From Capra hircus (taxonomy: Eukaryota > Chordata > Mammalia > Artiodactyla > Bovidae): 64,000 nucleotides of DNA. Under the pieces are notes generated by a model that was not told the origin of the DNA, did no database searches, and saw nothing but the letters and a program-made list of their open reading frames with translations. Within the stretch, counting starts at the first letter, position 1, and each line of letters opens with the position of its first letter. Location of the stretch: positions 43,570,134 to 43,634,133 of the forward strand of contig NC_030831.1 in NCBI RefSeq assembly GCF_001704415.2. The letters are read 5' to 3'. The position numbers and the translations under genes were made by a program. Below are positions 57,701 to 60,156 of this stretch, in pieces.

Positions 57701-60156
57701 TAAATAAGATAATTTTATACTTTATTGGTGGCAGGTACTGAAGTTATTCTGATACATTTCATTATGGAACTTAGGGTAAATATGTAATGTTACAGATTCC
57801 ACCATCAAAAAAACTTTAATAATTAGCAACTCAGTATAAACTTGGTGAAATATGAATAAGAAAACCATGCATGCAAAGCAGTAACTCTGATCTGTTCAAG
57901 CAGGTGAAGTAAACTCTACGTCGTAGAAAACTCTTCCCTCGTGACACGTGCATAGGCTTAGATCTTACATAGAGGAAGGCGGGAAGCTGGCCTCTTCATA
58001 CGTAAGAATGGCTTCTTTCCACTTTGGAGAAGTAGAGCCTTGCTCCCGTAGCTCCCTGAGAATCCTCTCACAAACAGGGGTGGGGCTACTCCCCGTGTAA
58101 GCGTGGGGGCTTGTACTTCTCCCAGGGGTGAGGCCGCTGGACGGTCTTGTGAGCTGTAGAGGCTGGTGCAGCGACAGTGCTGGACTTGGCAGGTGGACAG
58201 TCTGTGCAAGGCTCCAGGGGAGCCCCTCCCAGGCCCTGTTGGTCACCTTGTTTTTCTCAGGGGGCTGCCTGCCATGGGGCTAGCAAGCCCCACTCCTCGA
58301 GTGGGAGCTCTGCTCCATACCAGGAGGTCCCCTGTCCTGGCTGTCCTACAGCAGGGCTGTTAGCTGACAGTAGGTTCTGGGGGTTTGCCTGGGGCAGAGG
58401 CATGGGGCGAGGGCATGTACTGGGCACATCCTGTTGCCCACAGAAGGTAGGTGATGGTGGAGGTGATGGAAGAGGGGCACTGACGGGTGGGGTTTTGGTC
58501 AAGGTTCTCCTGTGGGCTTTAGGTGGTCCCCTGTTTCTCATGACTTTTTAAGAAGAATCTGTTGTGTTCCCACTTAGCCCCTAGAGTGTCCTCTGCTGAC
58601 TGTTTATTCAAGCCTAGTCTGCTGAGACTTTGCAGTTGATGCCCCGTCTGCGGGGCTCACACCTGCCTGCATTCTGCGAGCTGGCCTTGTGGCTGAGCAG
58701 CCAGAGGGACGCTCCTAAGTTACATAGAAAGAAGGATTCGGGTTGCTGAAGTTTATAGGTTCATGGTTGTGAGGGGCTGAGGTGTTTCCAGCATCTCGCC
58801 AGCCCTGCCTCTGCACCATCAGGCACTGGCTCTCATGCCTCTGCTGCAAAAGTTGTCCTCAGCTGAGGATCTCCACGTTGTGTCAGCATGCTTTCCAGTT
58901 ACATGTTCCCGTGTGTGTATGTATGTATGTATGGGAGTAAAGCCCCCTTGGTCACCACACTGCTGGGTGCTGGAGTTGTGTGGACCCTGGTTCTTCCTAG
59001 GTTGTGTCTCAGTTTATTCAGTGTGTGAATCTAAAGCAGGTGATACATATTTGTCATAGTATGTTTTTCAAAATTCTTTCTCAGTTAAATATAGAGTTCT
59101 GCATTCCATATTGAACTTTGTTAATTATGGAATCATCTAAAGATTTATTTTTGGATATTTTAATGCATTTTAGTAATTCATAAGTTACAAAGCCTCTTAG
59201 GTTGGTAGATTGTACTACATTATCCTGAGGATTAAGATGCTAACATGAAAGAGAAAGTTGTCATTTGTCAGTGCCATCAACAGGTACCAGTTTCTTTAAA
59301 AGCAGCTTTGCTTTGATGTGGAAAAATGAGGTAAATGCGTTGGTGAAAAATGACCCAGACTTTCAATATGTATATTTTGTTACACCTAGGAAAAGGGCTT
59401 TGAAAACTTGGCCTGTTTTCTGAATTTCTAGCCCACTGTGCTGGGTCAGGAAACATGCTGGAAAAAAGCGCAGTCCGGTTCCTCTACTGAGCCCGCACAC
59501 GTGTGGCTGAGATCAAAGGCACTCGCCCTCTGAGGAGAGTCTGAAAGCTGTGAGGTTTCACTTAAAAACCATTATGGTGGAAGGTCGGTGGCATCAGATG
59601 GGCTGTGGGAAGGGCCTGCATCTTGTTCCCCTCAGGAATAAAGATGTATTTTATTTTTGAAGCTTTTGGAACCTTGTTTTGTGAGCAGAAACAGACCTGC
59701 CAACATAATACTTGTATGTGCCTCAAGTAGAATACGATCATAAATTTTCAAGGAAACTCTTGGTAGGTTTCCTAAGAATTTTGGAGCAAACCTGCCAGCC
59801 CCAGTAAACATTGGTTGCAGCCATGGGGTGGCTCCTGGCACATGCGCCCTGAGCCTTCCTGGGCTTGGTTGCCTCCTGTTCCTGCAGATGCAGCACCAAG
59901 CTCCAAGCCTCACAGCTCCCGTTTCCTTGACCAGGCTCACTCTCCACCAGGCATCGTGTGACTGGGGGGCTCTGTGTGCCCTGATGCCATGTTGACATCC
60001 CTTTTTCTCTGCAGAGCCCAGCACTACATCAACATGCCCGTGCAGTTCAAGCCCAAGTCTGTGGGCAAGTTTGAAGCTTTGCTCGTTGTTCAAACAGATG
60101 AAGGCAAGAGTGTCGCCGTCCGACTCATTGGGGAAGCTCTTGGAAACATCAGCTAG
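582..60156 (+). CDS. CEP192: CEP192, centrosomal protein 192 (gene-level entry, 37 exons)
   Basis: Recognised from the ordered translation of all exons, which follows human CEP192 (about 2537 residues) from about residue 214 to the C-terminus. Key landmarks are the acidic DDIDDEEFYDDH block, EEGRWVTDLAYYT, SYLRLSLGEFFAQRSEALG, SPEKREPIALIRKSD, LRISTIASAIAEAS, GIASQTYLSVLNPADRW and the terminal VRLIGEAL. CEP192 sits in pericentriolar material. It recruits PLK4 for centriole duplication and activates Aurora A and PLK1 for spindle-pole maturation. The exons sum to 6709 nt including the stop; about 2235 codons are present once the one-base deficit in exon 13 is allowed for. The 5' exons, including the PLK1-docking threonine (human T44), lie outside the window. 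Two departures from the human layout are seen: exon 13 is out of frame, and about 90 residues are missing between exons 1 and 2. Human comparison is from memory, not from an alignment run here. Confidence 0.97.
797..838. repeat. Short AT-rich tandem repeat
   Basis: A unit reading aaattataaacat is repeated about three times in a row. It is simple intronic sequence with no apparent function. Confidence 0.8.
2370..2800. repeat. Old mammalian interspersed repeat copy
   Basis: Contains the common motif 'tttcctagggctgcc', then 'acagaagtttactttctcac' and 'ataaggccac', typical of a medium-age repeat found across mammals. A second partial copy lies just upstream (about 2205-2360, 'cttacagttctggaggtag'). 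I am not sure of the exact family. The open frames on both strands here follow from the repeat and are not genes. Confidence 0.5.
3689..4049 (+). CDS. CEP192: CEP192 exon 2 in window
   Basis: Opens ESRRAEVLVKTLRTP and ends near GYELVGKTKD. It carries the conserved FHDTNANKDDFDL and DVASLKPVSDN stretches just before the Aurora A-binding part. The acceptor is tttttaaag and the donor gtgagt at 4050. It starts on a codon boundary (phase 0, matching the end of exon 1) and ends with one base of a split codon. In human the residues before VLVKTLR belong to a much longer segment; here only ESRRAE precedes it, so the start of this exon looks shortened relative to human. Confidence 0.92.
4050..4462. 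other. Intron 2
   Basis: 413 bases of AT-rich sequence with nothing recognisable beyond splice sites; the acceptor is ttctcttttctag. Confidence 0.7.
4463..4606 (+). CDS. CEP192: CEP192 exon 3: Aurora A-binding region, first part
   Basis: Encodes PPQSVVYQDEEGRWVTDLAY and ends at ELSEDFRSG. The EEGRWVTDLAYYT block is among the best conserved parts of CEP192/SPD-2 proteins. It lies in the human 442-533 segment reported to bind and activate Aurora A. Both ends use split codons (two bases in, one base out), with donor gtaagt at 4607. Confidence 0.95.
4607..5731. other. Intron 3
   Basis: 1.1 kb. No clear interspersed repeat or second gene is visible. Short frames near 5128-5447 are in neither a CEP192 frame nor a recognisable family. 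Confidence 0.55.
5732..5796 (+). CDS. CEP192: CEP192 exon 4: Aurora A-binding region, helix
   Basis: A 65-base exon reading DALDLIAQDEEEFNKEHQFM. It is the acidic, probably helical continuation of the Aurora A-binding region and is nearly identical to human. The acceptor follows a poly-T tract (ttttttaag) and the donor is gtttgt at 5797, a weak consensus. Confidence 0.95.
5797..6361. other. Intron 4
   Basis: 565 bases, strongly AT-rich, no recognisable element. Confidence 0.6.
6362..6571 (+). CDS. CEP192: CEP192 exon 5: SLGEFFAQRSEALG block
   Basis: Seventy whole codons from EENIDAQNMSVALGDTSWG to GGGYNVKR. The block DDASYLRLSLGEFFAQRSEA is highly conserved and immediately follows the Aurora A-binding part, consistent with a short amphipathic helix. 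Phase 0 at both ends; donor gtaagt at 6572. Confidence 0.96.
6572..8471. other. Intron 5
   Basis: 1.9 kb. A GC- and purine-rich stretch at about 7060-7500 resembles a worn mammalian repeat (L2/MIR-like, unsure) and gives opposite-strand frames that I do not believe. The rest is AT-rich unique sequence. Confidence 0.5.
8472..8598 (+). CDS. CEP192: CEP192 exon 6
   Basis: Encodes PSFGYFIRSPEKREPIALIR then KSDLSRSNLGKEVADLNHG. It closely matches human. Phase 0 entry, one-base overhang at exit; acceptor ttttgtag, donor gtaatg at 8599. Confidence 0.96.
8599..9717. other. Intron 6
   Basis: 1.1 kb of AT-rich sequence apart from a full plus-strand Bov-tA SINE near its 3' end (9453-9655), only about 60 bases from the next exon. 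Confidence 0.7.
9453..9655 (+). mobile_element. Bov-tA SINE
   Basis: The tRNA-like head is 'cttcccttgtggctcagctg' with an internal promoter-like block near 'gggtttgatcactggg'. The Bov-A body follows ('ctccagtattctggtctgga', 'catggactgtatagtcc') with the tail 'agagtcggacatgactgggc'. It is inserted in sense in intron 6, ending shortly before the exon 7 acceptor. Confidence 0.92.
9718..9836 (+). CDS. CEP192: CEP192 exon 7
   Basis: Encodes GDLKAQLSEGSVTLQAEELE and then QVDENDVTLTANKGKAE. VDENDVTLTA is conserved with human. Two bases of split codon at entry, phase 0 at exit (donor gtattt at 9837). Confidence 0.95.
9930..10390 (-). mobile_element. L1 3'-end fragment, antisense
   Basis: A poly-T run at about 9930 is followed by sequence like the reverse complement of an L1 3' untranslated/ORF2 end ('attgctgtatggtattctac', 'gatggatatttgaaatcttt'). 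The copy is old and diverged. Confidence 0.5.
10405..10525 (-). mobile_element. Bov-A/BovB 3' fragment, antisense
   Basis: Motifs 'aagtcactaagtcatgccca', 'ttgtgaccccatggactgca' and 'cccagagtttgctcaaattc' match the antisense 3' end shared by BovB and Bov-A elements. Truncated. Confidence 0.8.
11110..11262 (-). mobile_element. CHR-type tRNA SINE, antisense
   Basis: Antisense hallmarks are present: 'ctagttccccaagcagggat', then 'ccactggaccacagggaagt' at the end. This is the reverse of the usual 'acttccctggtggtccagtg' head. Confidence 0.85.
12432..13263 (+). CDS. CEP192: CEP192 exon 8: large Ser-rich central exon
   Basis: An 832-base exon, about 277 codons. Conserved islands are DSVLRISTIASAIAEASVSA, MIKALSNKT, HFLPNDLEKSNGS and SEKHVAFENHSIISPKS. 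Between them lie poorly conserved Ser/Thr/Asp-rich linkers, typical of the disordered middle of CEP192. LRISTIASAIAEAS is the most constant part and looks like an amphipathic helix. Acceptor tgatctctag, donor gtaagt at 13264 with a one-base overhang. No internal stop in frame. Confidence 0.95.
13356..13482 (+). CDS. CEP192: CEP192 exon 9
   Basis: After a 92-base intron. Encodes DVKSPSPERGGHGSENGEDS and then FRPSTSPLSHSSPSEISGTS. The tail FRPSTSPLSHSSPSEISGTS is identical to human: a dense Ser-Pro cluster with several potential proline-directed kinase sites. Two bases in, two bases out (donor gtaggt at 13483). Confidence 0.95.
13500..14000 (-). mobile_element. Old L1-like fragment, antisense
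   Basis: The order of motifs ('tactgggatgaacaagtttg', 'aagtaaaattaccaagtcag', 'ttggcaacctgttttccaaa') follows the reverse complement of an old L1 3' region ('...aatgaacatc...aattgctgggtca...'). Heavily diverged. Confidence 0.45.
15975..16512 (-). mobile_element. BovB (RTE) LINE fragment, antisense
   Basis: Reads as the reverse strand of the BovB 3' part: 'ttagtcgtgtgtgactctgt', 'tgggctggtttgatctcctt', 'caagggactctcaagagtcg', 'ttgttggcaaagtaatgtct'. The minus strand keeps pieces of the reverse transcriptase C-terminal region (e.g. KLQYFGHQMRR and DSLEKTLMQGKIEGRRGRQR) across frame breaks, so it is dead. Confidence 0.92.
17467..17490. repeat. G-rich homopolymer run
   Basis: Twelve or more Gs in a row followed by two As and another G block. 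It is a likely site of sequencing length error and a possible quadruplex former on the plus (coding) strand. Confidence 0.8.
18465..18636 (+). CDS. CEP192: CEP192 exon 10
   Basis: Encodes CALESFGSAAHPQKRPCERE and then SVSRLTYVSQQESISPSVAS. CALESFGSAA and SRLTYVS match human; the rest is divergent linker. One base completes the split codon from exon 9, phase 0 at exit, donor gtaagc at 18637. Confidence 0.94.
18637..19476. other. Intron 10
   Basis: 840 bases. An antisense Bov-A fragment lies at 19158-19282; nothing else is recognised. A 122-codon frame at 18746-19114 has no family resemblance and is not flanked by usable splice sites in phase. Confidence 0.6.
19158..19282 (-). mobile_element. 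Bov-A SINE monomer, antisense
   Basis: Preceded by a short (ggt) run. Reads 'tttagttgctaagtcgtgtt', 'tccccatggactgtagactg', 'aagaatactggattgggttg'. One Bov-A unit only. Confidence 0.88.
19477..20374 (+). CDS. CEP192: CEP192 exon 11: largest exon, variable linker
   Basis: An 898-base exon, about 299 codons. It starts SDITSELSTTIIHASPVPAQ and ends CGIEPWDSAVVSGLG. Only the ends, EKLGEKSPFQSRGKGALS and GIEPWDS are strongly human-like; the rest is a fast-changing Ser/Pro-rich linker. The second half (about 19800-20270) is notably GC-rich and encodes a cysteine cluster (CLACGATACGLSCG) that human lacks in that form. The frame is open throughout. Donor gtaaga at 20375, one-base overhang. Confidence 0.94.
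20375..20985. other. Intron 11 with Bov-A2 insertion
   Basis: 611 bases, nearly half of which is one antisense Bov-A2 dimer (20570-20840) between 13-base direct repeats. Confidence 0.8.
20570..20840 (-). mobile_element. Bov-A2 SINE (dimer), antisense, with target-site duplication
   Basis: Two Bov-A monomers in tandem ('ctccaggcaagaatactgga' and 'ttccaggcaagagtactgga') joined by a 'gtgaaagtgaaaagtgaaag' linker. The perfect 13-base direct repeat cctgagtagccct lies at 20557-20569 and 20841-20853, showing a clean insertion. The minus strand bears the sense of the element. Confidence 0.96.
20986..21134 (+). CDS. CEP192: CEP192 exon 12: start of the ASH/PapD-like array
   Basis: Encodes GRVSVPEELKFPHACCVGIA and LSVLNPADRWLQVSIGVLSV. 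From here the protein becomes a chain of beta-sandwich domains of the ASH (ASPM-SPD-2-Hydin)/PapD-like type, the part shared with fly Spd-2. HACCVGIASQT and NPADRWLQVSIG are typical of the first domain. Two bases in, phase 0 out, donor gtgagc at 21135. Confidence 0.96.
21610..21812 (-). mobile_element. CHR-type tRNA SINE, antisense
   Basis: 'ttccttgaccagggatcaaa', 'ttgcaaggcaggcactcgac' and terminal 'aaccaccagggaagtccttt' read as the reverse of a tRNA-derived artiodactyl SINE. Confidence 0.82.
22423..22542 (+). mobile_element. CHR-type tRNA SINE with target-site duplication
   Basis: Head 'gggagttccctggtggtcct', tail 'gtagccaaaaaaagaaaa'. The direct repeat agaagtcct flanks it at 22414-22422 and 22543-22551. 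Confidence 0.85.
22733..22962 (+). CDS. CEP192: CEP192 exon 13: one base short, frame broken
   Basis: Encodes VDFSAYPCLVFKN, PHATEEIKVLFIPSDPG and CIFSVASWPFSADAET, completing the first PapD-like domain, then loses frame. Exons 12 and 14 both meet it in phase 0, so its length should be a multiple of three; it is 230. In the exon's own frame a TAG falls at 22913-22915. Shifting by one base after about 22894 restores the family sequence QAEALASRVVLTAIAETPMI up to the GAG before donor gtgact. The missing base lies near 'gacgtggcac' (22891-22900), where the family has two codons between DAET and QAE but only five bases are present. It could be an assembly error, a polymorphism or a true lesion. 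Confidence 0.93.
23130..23256 (+). mobile_element. CHR-type tRNA SINE
   Basis: Head 'gggaattccctggtggtcca' and 'gggttcagtccctggtcagt', tail 'gccaaaaacaag'. The short direct repeat ttaaaatt lies on both sides. Confidence 0.88.
24474..25711 (-). mobile_element. L1 LINE, 5'-truncated, antisense, with target-site duplication
   Basis: A poly-T start and a reverse-complemented L1 3' UTR ('gaaggataattgctttacag') are followed by the ORF2 C-terminal region on the minus strand (MQIKTTHLTPVRMAI and KLIQPLWKTV are recognisable). The 14-base direct repeat cagactacattttt lies at 24460-24473 and 25712-25725. Internal stops make it non-functional. Confidence 0.93.
26390..26560 (-). mobile_element. Worn L1-like fragment
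   Basis: 'gttctttgtattctggagta', 'taaatccctgtcagtagtta' and 'attttctcccatttctttgt' resemble the reverse of an L1 ORF2 stretch. Old. Confidence 0.45.
27323..27448 (+). CDS. CEP192: CEP192 exon 14: second PapD-like domain begins
   Basis: Forty-two whole codons: VETEKKGVLDFGDLTYGSWK then LPLKLVNKTHANIPIRLIIS. LxFGDLTYG followed by LVNKTHANIPIRL is the classic ASH pattern (strand, then 'N-x-[ST/G]' turn). Phase 0 both ends; donor gtaagt at 27449. This frame resumes correctly regardless of the upstream shift only if exon 13 is repaired or skipped. Confidence 0.96.
27640..27783 (+). CDS. CEP192: CEP192 exon 15
   Basis: Forty-eight whole codons: NAVAWRCFTFSKEPIHAALR to PSVINHMMPASDDGQ. Matches human at both ends with a divergent centre (ALPYAHAIAQLAA). 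Acceptor ttctaacag, donor gtaact. Confidence 0.96.
27884..27947 (+). CDS. CEP192: CEP192 exon 16
   Basis: A 64-base exon reading DPEFLVIWVLFHSPKKQITS. One strand pair of a PapD-like domain. Phase 0 in, one base out; donor gtatca at 27948. Confidence 0.95.
27948..28346. other. Intron 16
   Basis: 399 bases, no recognised element. Confidence 0.6.
28347..28486 (+). CDS. CEP192: CEP192 exon 17
   Basis: Encodes EILDSAEEFLARVDIEVDSP and SLRARTGIARIHAPKDLQ. VDIEVDSPNPTP is strongly conserved and links two sandwich domains. Two bases in, phase 0 out; acceptor ccttttatag, donor gtaccc (weak). Confidence 0.95.
28584..28676 (+). CDS. CEP192: CEP192 exon 18
   Basis: Thirty-one codons: TLHLFASVASSARQCLPLKN then AGNIDVHLDIK. 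LPLKNAGNIDVHLDI is a textbook ASH strand-turn-strand ('N-x-G-N'). Phase 0 both ends, donor gtaaga. Confidence 0.96.
28677..29121. other. Intron 18
   Basis: 445 bases; a MIR-like worn repeat may lie at about 28760-28930, with low certainty. Nothing else. Confidence 0.5.
29122..29240 (+). CDS. CEP192: CEP192 exon 19
   Basis: Encodes IPDQGSHFSVDPEKLFLKPG and EEHEVIVSFSPKDP. 'FSVDP..L.LKPGEEHEVIVSFSPKD' is the characteristic edge of a PapD-like domain (G-E/Q-x-x-x-V-x-V-x-F-x-P). Phase 0 in, two bases out; donor gtaatg. Confidence 0.96.
29241..29870. other. Intron 19
   Basis: 630 bases of pyrimidine-rich unique sequence; no element recognised. Confidence 0.55.
29871..30047 (+). CDS. CEP192: CEP192 exon 20
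   Basis: Encodes ILKIFVQPFGPQYEVMLKGE, then VPSILSNKQFLAWGGVPLGR. FGPQYEVMLKGE closes one sandwich; LSNKQFLAWGGVPLGRTQ opens the next (human identical in SNKQFLAWGGVPLGRTQ). Donor gtgagt at 30048 follows a two-base overhang. Confidence 0.96.
30048..31317. other. Intron 20 with a diverged local duplication
   Basis: 1.3 kb. Two related stretches end at about 30551 and 31262 ('ggttttaattggctttgttt' versus 'ggttttaactggttttgttt'), so either an old repeat is present twice or there was a local duplication. Otherwise AT-rich. Confidence 0.55.
31318..31408 (+). CDS. CEP192: CEP192 exon 21
   Basis: Encodes LQKLALRNNSASTAQHLRLL then VRGQDQDCFQ. LALRNNSAS is the ASH turn. One base in, phase 0 out; acceptor attttttctag, donor gtttgt. 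Confidence 0.96.
31556..31732 (+). CDS. CEP192: CEP192 exon 22
   Basis: Fifty-nine codons: LQHTFGSEERLTNNCEVRIR, DIYISVLFAPTRLSCMLAKL, then EIKQLG. ISVLFAPTR is the PapD-like edge motif. Phase 0 both ends. A second AG six bases into the exon (31560-31561) could give an in-frame variant lacking LQ. Confidence 0.96.
31788..31847 (-). mobile_element. Bov-A/BovB 3'-end stub, antisense
   Basis: 'gttcagttcagttcagtcgc' followed by 'tcagtcgtgtccgaatcttt' and 'gtgaccccatgaatc'; about 60 bases only, a severely truncated copy. Confidence 0.88.
32745..32880 (-). mobile_element. CHR-type tRNA SINE, antisense, with target-site duplication
   Basis: 'cttagttccctgaccagtaa', 'cgggaccaccagggaagtcc'. The perfect 12-base direct repeat agcctgctctag is at 32733-32744 and 32881-32892. 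Confidence 0.93.
34212..34472 (+). CDS. CEP192: CEP192 exon 23: full ASH core
   Basis: Eighty-seven codons: IPLSGYGGTSNLILEDVKKL, SVRNTGSRAAFVKAVGF, then IFPDKFVLKERTQE. It includes the N-x-G-x-R-A-A-F/V signature in full and is nearly identical to human. Phase 0 both ends; acceptor ttctgtttttag, donor gtaagt. Confidence 0.97.
34705..34820 (+). CDS. CEP192: CEP192 exon 24
   Basis: Encodes DVTIIYNPSDRESSCKTTTE and LSTIYFFGGDEISRQQYR. IIYNPSDR closes the domain and the FGGDE ISRQQYRR linker is human-like. Phase 0 in, two bases out; donor gtgggt. Confidence 0.96.
34821..36331. other. Intron 24
   Basis: 1.5 kb of AT-rich sequence, no element recognised; small frames are chance. Confidence 0.55.
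36332..36441 (+). CDS. CEP192: CEP192 exon 25
   Basis: Encodes AMLHMPEVREQVLPSQSVLH then SIDFAEAFQDELLVTE. AEAFQDELLVTE is near-identical to human; the first half is a linker. One base in, one base out; donor gtgaga. Confidence 0.95.
36442..39171. other. Intron 25
   Basis: 2.7 kb. An antisense CHR-type SINE lies at 36465-36686. A GC-rich patch at 37780-38360 resembles a worn L2/MIR-type repeat (uncertain). The rest is AT-rich. Confidence 0.55.
36465..36686 (-). mobile_element. CHR-type tRNA SINE, antisense
   Basis: 'ggctacgttgggtcttagtt', 'ttccctaaccagggatcgaa', 'accattgggggagtccctca'. Only about 20 bases beyond the exon 25 donor. Confidence 0.85.
39172..39322 (+). CDS. CEP192: CEP192 exon 26
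   Basis: Encodes VYDLPQRPNDVQLFYGNMRK, IILSVIGEFRDSVSSREFLP, then PSLEFKR. VYDLPQRPNDVQLFYG is invariant with human. Two bases in, two out; acceptor ttctgtttcag, donor gtaaaa (weak). Confidence 0.96.
39323..41561. other. Intron 26
   Basis: 2.2 kb. One sense Bov-tA SINE (41136-41375) with direct repeats; the 39400-39560 stretch is L1-3'-UTR-like. The rest is unremarkable. Confidence 0.6.
41136..41375 (+). mobile_element. Bov-tA SINE with target-site duplication
   Basis: Head 'ggcttccctggtgactcagt', body 'ctccagtattcttgcctggg', tail 'cttggacatgactgagtgac' plus a CA-rich end. The 12-base direct repeat aatatttaacct lies at 41124-41135 and 41376-41387. Confidence 0.95.
41562..41737 (+). CDS. CEP192: CEP192 exon 27
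   Basis: Encodes ESGSCEAHGGNISLDVLPVK, GPQGSPLLSQAVHPPQDN and EHLILVAPS. SLDVLPVKGPQGSPLLS is human-identical. One base in, one out; acceptor after a long CT tract, donor gtgagt at 41738. Confidence 0.96.
41738..42257. other. Intron 27
   Basis: 520 bases, no element recognised. Confidence 0.6.
42258..42381 (+). CDS. CEP192: CEP192 exon 28
   Basis: Encodes CDTAKTGRFQILNNSIRLLK then FELYWPAHCLTVTPQHGFIA. FQILNNSIRLLKFELYWP is the ASH turn, and LTVTPQHGFIAPE the second edge. Two bases in, two out; donor gtaagt at 42382. Confidence 0.96.
42382..43734. other. Intron 28
   Basis: 1.35 kb of unique sequence; frames at 42803-43123 overlap on both strands and match nothing I know. Confidence 0.55.
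43735..43840 (+). CDS. CEP192: CEP192 exon 29
   Basis: Encodes SKMQILVSPNSSLSTKQSMF then PWSGLIYIHCDNGQK. ILVSPNSS and WSGLIYIHCD complete the sandwich begun in exon 28. One base in, phase 0 out; donor gtactt (weak). Confidence 0.96.
43841..44242. other. Intron 29
   Basis: 402 bases, AT-rich, no element. Confidence 0.65.
44243..44447 (+). CDS. CEP192: CEP192 exon 30
   Basis: Encodes KIVKVQIREDLTQEELFTHL, LVKPATKPPSTKVELRNKTV, then FPPTEPGETS. The human protein retains GETS, which favours the donor gtattg at 44448. A stronger-looking donor, gtgaga at 44436, lies 12 bases upstream and would drop GETS without changing phase. Phase 0 in, one base out. Confidence 0.94.
44448..45418. other. Intron 30
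   Basis: 971 bases. An antisense BovB 3' fragment lies at 44606-44800; nothing else identified. Confidence 0.7.
44606..44800 (-). mobile_element. BovB 3'-end fragment, antisense
   Basis: Begins with three 'gttca' units, then 'tgctcagccatgtctgactc', 'gcacgccaggcctccctgtc', 'gagtcggtgatggcatccag'. Same family as 15975-16512 and 48434-49154. Confidence 0.92.
45419..45498 (+). CDS. CEP192: CEP192 exon 31
   Basis: Encodes GNYLELENHGDTDVRWHLSS then LAPPYVK. YLELENHGDTDVRW is an ASH strand-turn. Two bases in, phase 0 out; acceptor ttccttatag, donor gtcagt. Confidence 0.96.
45499..46339. other. Intron 31
   Basis: 841 bases of unique sequence; no element recognised. Confidence 0.55.
46340..46435 (+). 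CDS. CEP192: CEP192 exon 32
   Basis: Thirty-two codons: GVDESGDVFRATYAAFRCSP then ISGVLEGHSVQK. FRATYAAFRCSPISG is invariant with human. Phase 0 both ends, donor gtgagt. Confidence 0.96.
47437..47642 (-). mobile_element. Bov-tA SINE nested in L1, antisense
   Basis: 'gtttagtcaccaaattgtct', 'aactccatggactgtagcct', 'ctagagtgggttgccatttc', ending in the reversed tRNA-like head 'cactaaaccacctgggaagc'. L1 sequence around 'gctgggt(t/c)at' resumes on both sides. Confidence 0.9.
48434..49154 (+). mobile_element. BovB (RTE) LINE, 5'-truncated, nested in L1
   Basis: Sense copy of the BovB 3' region. Frame pieces include HEIKRRLLLGRK, LKLQYFGHVMRRADS and EAWRAAVHGVAESRT (reverse transcriptase C-terminal region, with breaks). 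It ends in the gaact-unit tail at 49131-49155. The 11-base direct repeat tgtcctgttcc is at 48423-48433 and 49155-49165, and L1 continues across. Confidence 0.95.
49235..50400 (+). mobile_element. L1 LINE, inverted 5' part, sense
   Basis: Plus-strand ORF2 remains of the reverse transcriptase region: 'EFYQTFREEL', 'HAMRPPSFCYQNQ', 'RNPKDATRKPELTNEFGKV', 'IKYLGINL', 'PCSWIERI'. It ends near 'WLPDLKS', the residues that in L1 directly precede the 'LYYKAT' with which the antisense part begins. So it belongs to the same insertion as 46800-49230. Stops and shifts are numerous. Confidence 0.85.
49832..49870 (+). mobile_element. Mariner terminal stub inside L1
   Basis: 'attgggttggccagaaagttcgt' (49834 on) matches the end of ruminant/mammalian mariner copies ('ttggccaaaaagttcgttt'). 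About 35-40 bases interrupt the L1 catalytic-region coding sequence between 'tcactgtttctgtttgac' and 'tatcttgctatacataag'. Confidence 0.7.
50578..50697 (+). CDS. CEP192: CEP192 exon 33
   Basis: Forty codons: VSIMFLPRDRGDYAQFWDVE then EAHLKHTLRFQLSGH. SIMFLPRDRGDYAQFWDVECHP is close to human. Phase 0 both ends, donor gtgagt. Confidence 0.96.
50698..51072. other. Intron 33
   Basis: 375 bases. A (GT)n run running directly into (AC)n at about 50898-50920 makes a self-complementary stretch. Confidence 0.7.
51073..51194 (+). CDS. CEP192: CEP192 exon 34
   Basis: Encodes SVRAESEPGISRISTNSLIK then LRRQAVSEASALIPG. The linker before the last sandwich; RRQAVSEASA is conserved. Phase 0 in, two bases out; donor gtacgt. 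Confidence 0.95.
51220..51800 (-). mobile_element. Old L1 3'-end fragment, antisense
   Basis: 'tactttattgaggtgtaatc', 'gaagatgcagtgaacattgt' and 'tagagtagaattactgaatc' follow the reverse of an old L1 3' UTR/ORF2 end. Confidence 0.6.
51920..52290 (-). mobile_element. L1 3'-UTR fragment, antisense
   Basis: 'ataactttattgaagtatag', 'ctgctgtacagcaaagcaat', 'ctgtgctatacagtaggacc' are characteristic of artiodactyl L1 3' UTR in reverse. Confidence 0.85.
52620..52746 (+). CDS. CEP192: CEP192 exon 35
   Basis: Encodes QFDLTHRGVYAPEDVYQFLP then TRVGESRTLKVNLRNNSFIT. GVYAPEDVY and VGESRTLKVNLRNNSFITHS are near-identical to human: the final ASH domain. The acceptor is a tandem TAG-CAG (52615-52619); use of the first AG would start at 52617 and add one Arg. 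One base in, phase 0 out; donor gtaagt. Confidence 0.95.
52747..53199. other. Intron 35
   Basis: 453 bases, AT-rich, no element recognised. Confidence 0.65.
53200..53258 (+). CDS. CEP192: CEP192 exon 36
   Basis: A 59-base exon reading LKFLSPREPFYVKHSKYSL. Identical to human. Phase 0 in, two bases out; acceptor aaattccag, donor gtgagt at 53259. Confidence 0.96.
53800..54230 (-). mobile_element. L1 3'-end fragment, antisense
   Basis: 'ccagttttattgatgtaatt', 'gtttgatttacatacatcat'-like text ('tgatttgacttacatacatc') and 'ttccatgttgtatatcacat' match reversed L1 3' UTR. Confidence 0.75.
54235..54388 (-). mobile_element. CHR-type tRNA SINE, antisense
   Basis: 'ggcatgtgggatcttaactt', 'ccaaccaggaatctaacatg', 'actggacctccagggaagtc'. 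Confidence 0.88.
54600..55440 (-). mobile_element. L1 LINE with internal deletion, antisense
   Basis: Poly-T and reversed 3' UTR at 54600-55130, then at about 55140-55440 the minus strand encodes the ORF2 N-terminal region (LHVNGLNAPIKR, WLQETHFRSKD). Most of ORF2 is missing between, so either an internally deleted copy or two copies side by side. Confidence 0.75.
56558..56760 (-). mobile_element. Bov-tA SINE, antisense
   Basis: 'gttagtcgctcagtcgtgtc', 'ctcctctgtccatgggattt', 'acccagggattgaacctggg', ending 'ccagctgagctaccagggaa'. Imperfect direct repeat ggccctgtgtca/ggccttatgtca on the flanks. Confidence 0.93.
60015..60156 (+). CDS. CEP192: CEP192 exon 37, last coding exon with stop
   Basis: Encodes AQHYINMPVQFKPKSVGKFE then ALLVVQTDEGKSVAVRLIGE and ALGNIS, TAG at 60154-60156. 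YINMPVQFKPKS.GKFEALLV is the closing edge of the last PapD-like domain. Human ends ALGKN; the last residues differ. Acceptor ctctgcag with one base completing an Arg codon. Confidence 0.97.

Larger units (their letters stand above)
53259..60014. other. Intron 36, the longest (6.8 kb)
   Basis: Antisense L1 pieces at 53800-54230 and 54600-55440, a CHR SINE between them (54235-54388), and an antisense Bov-tA at 56558-56760. GC-rich unique stretches at 55550-56120 and 58000-58560 carry overlapping frames on both strands but no recognisable protein. A (gtat)n run lies near 58910-58934. Confidence 0.6.
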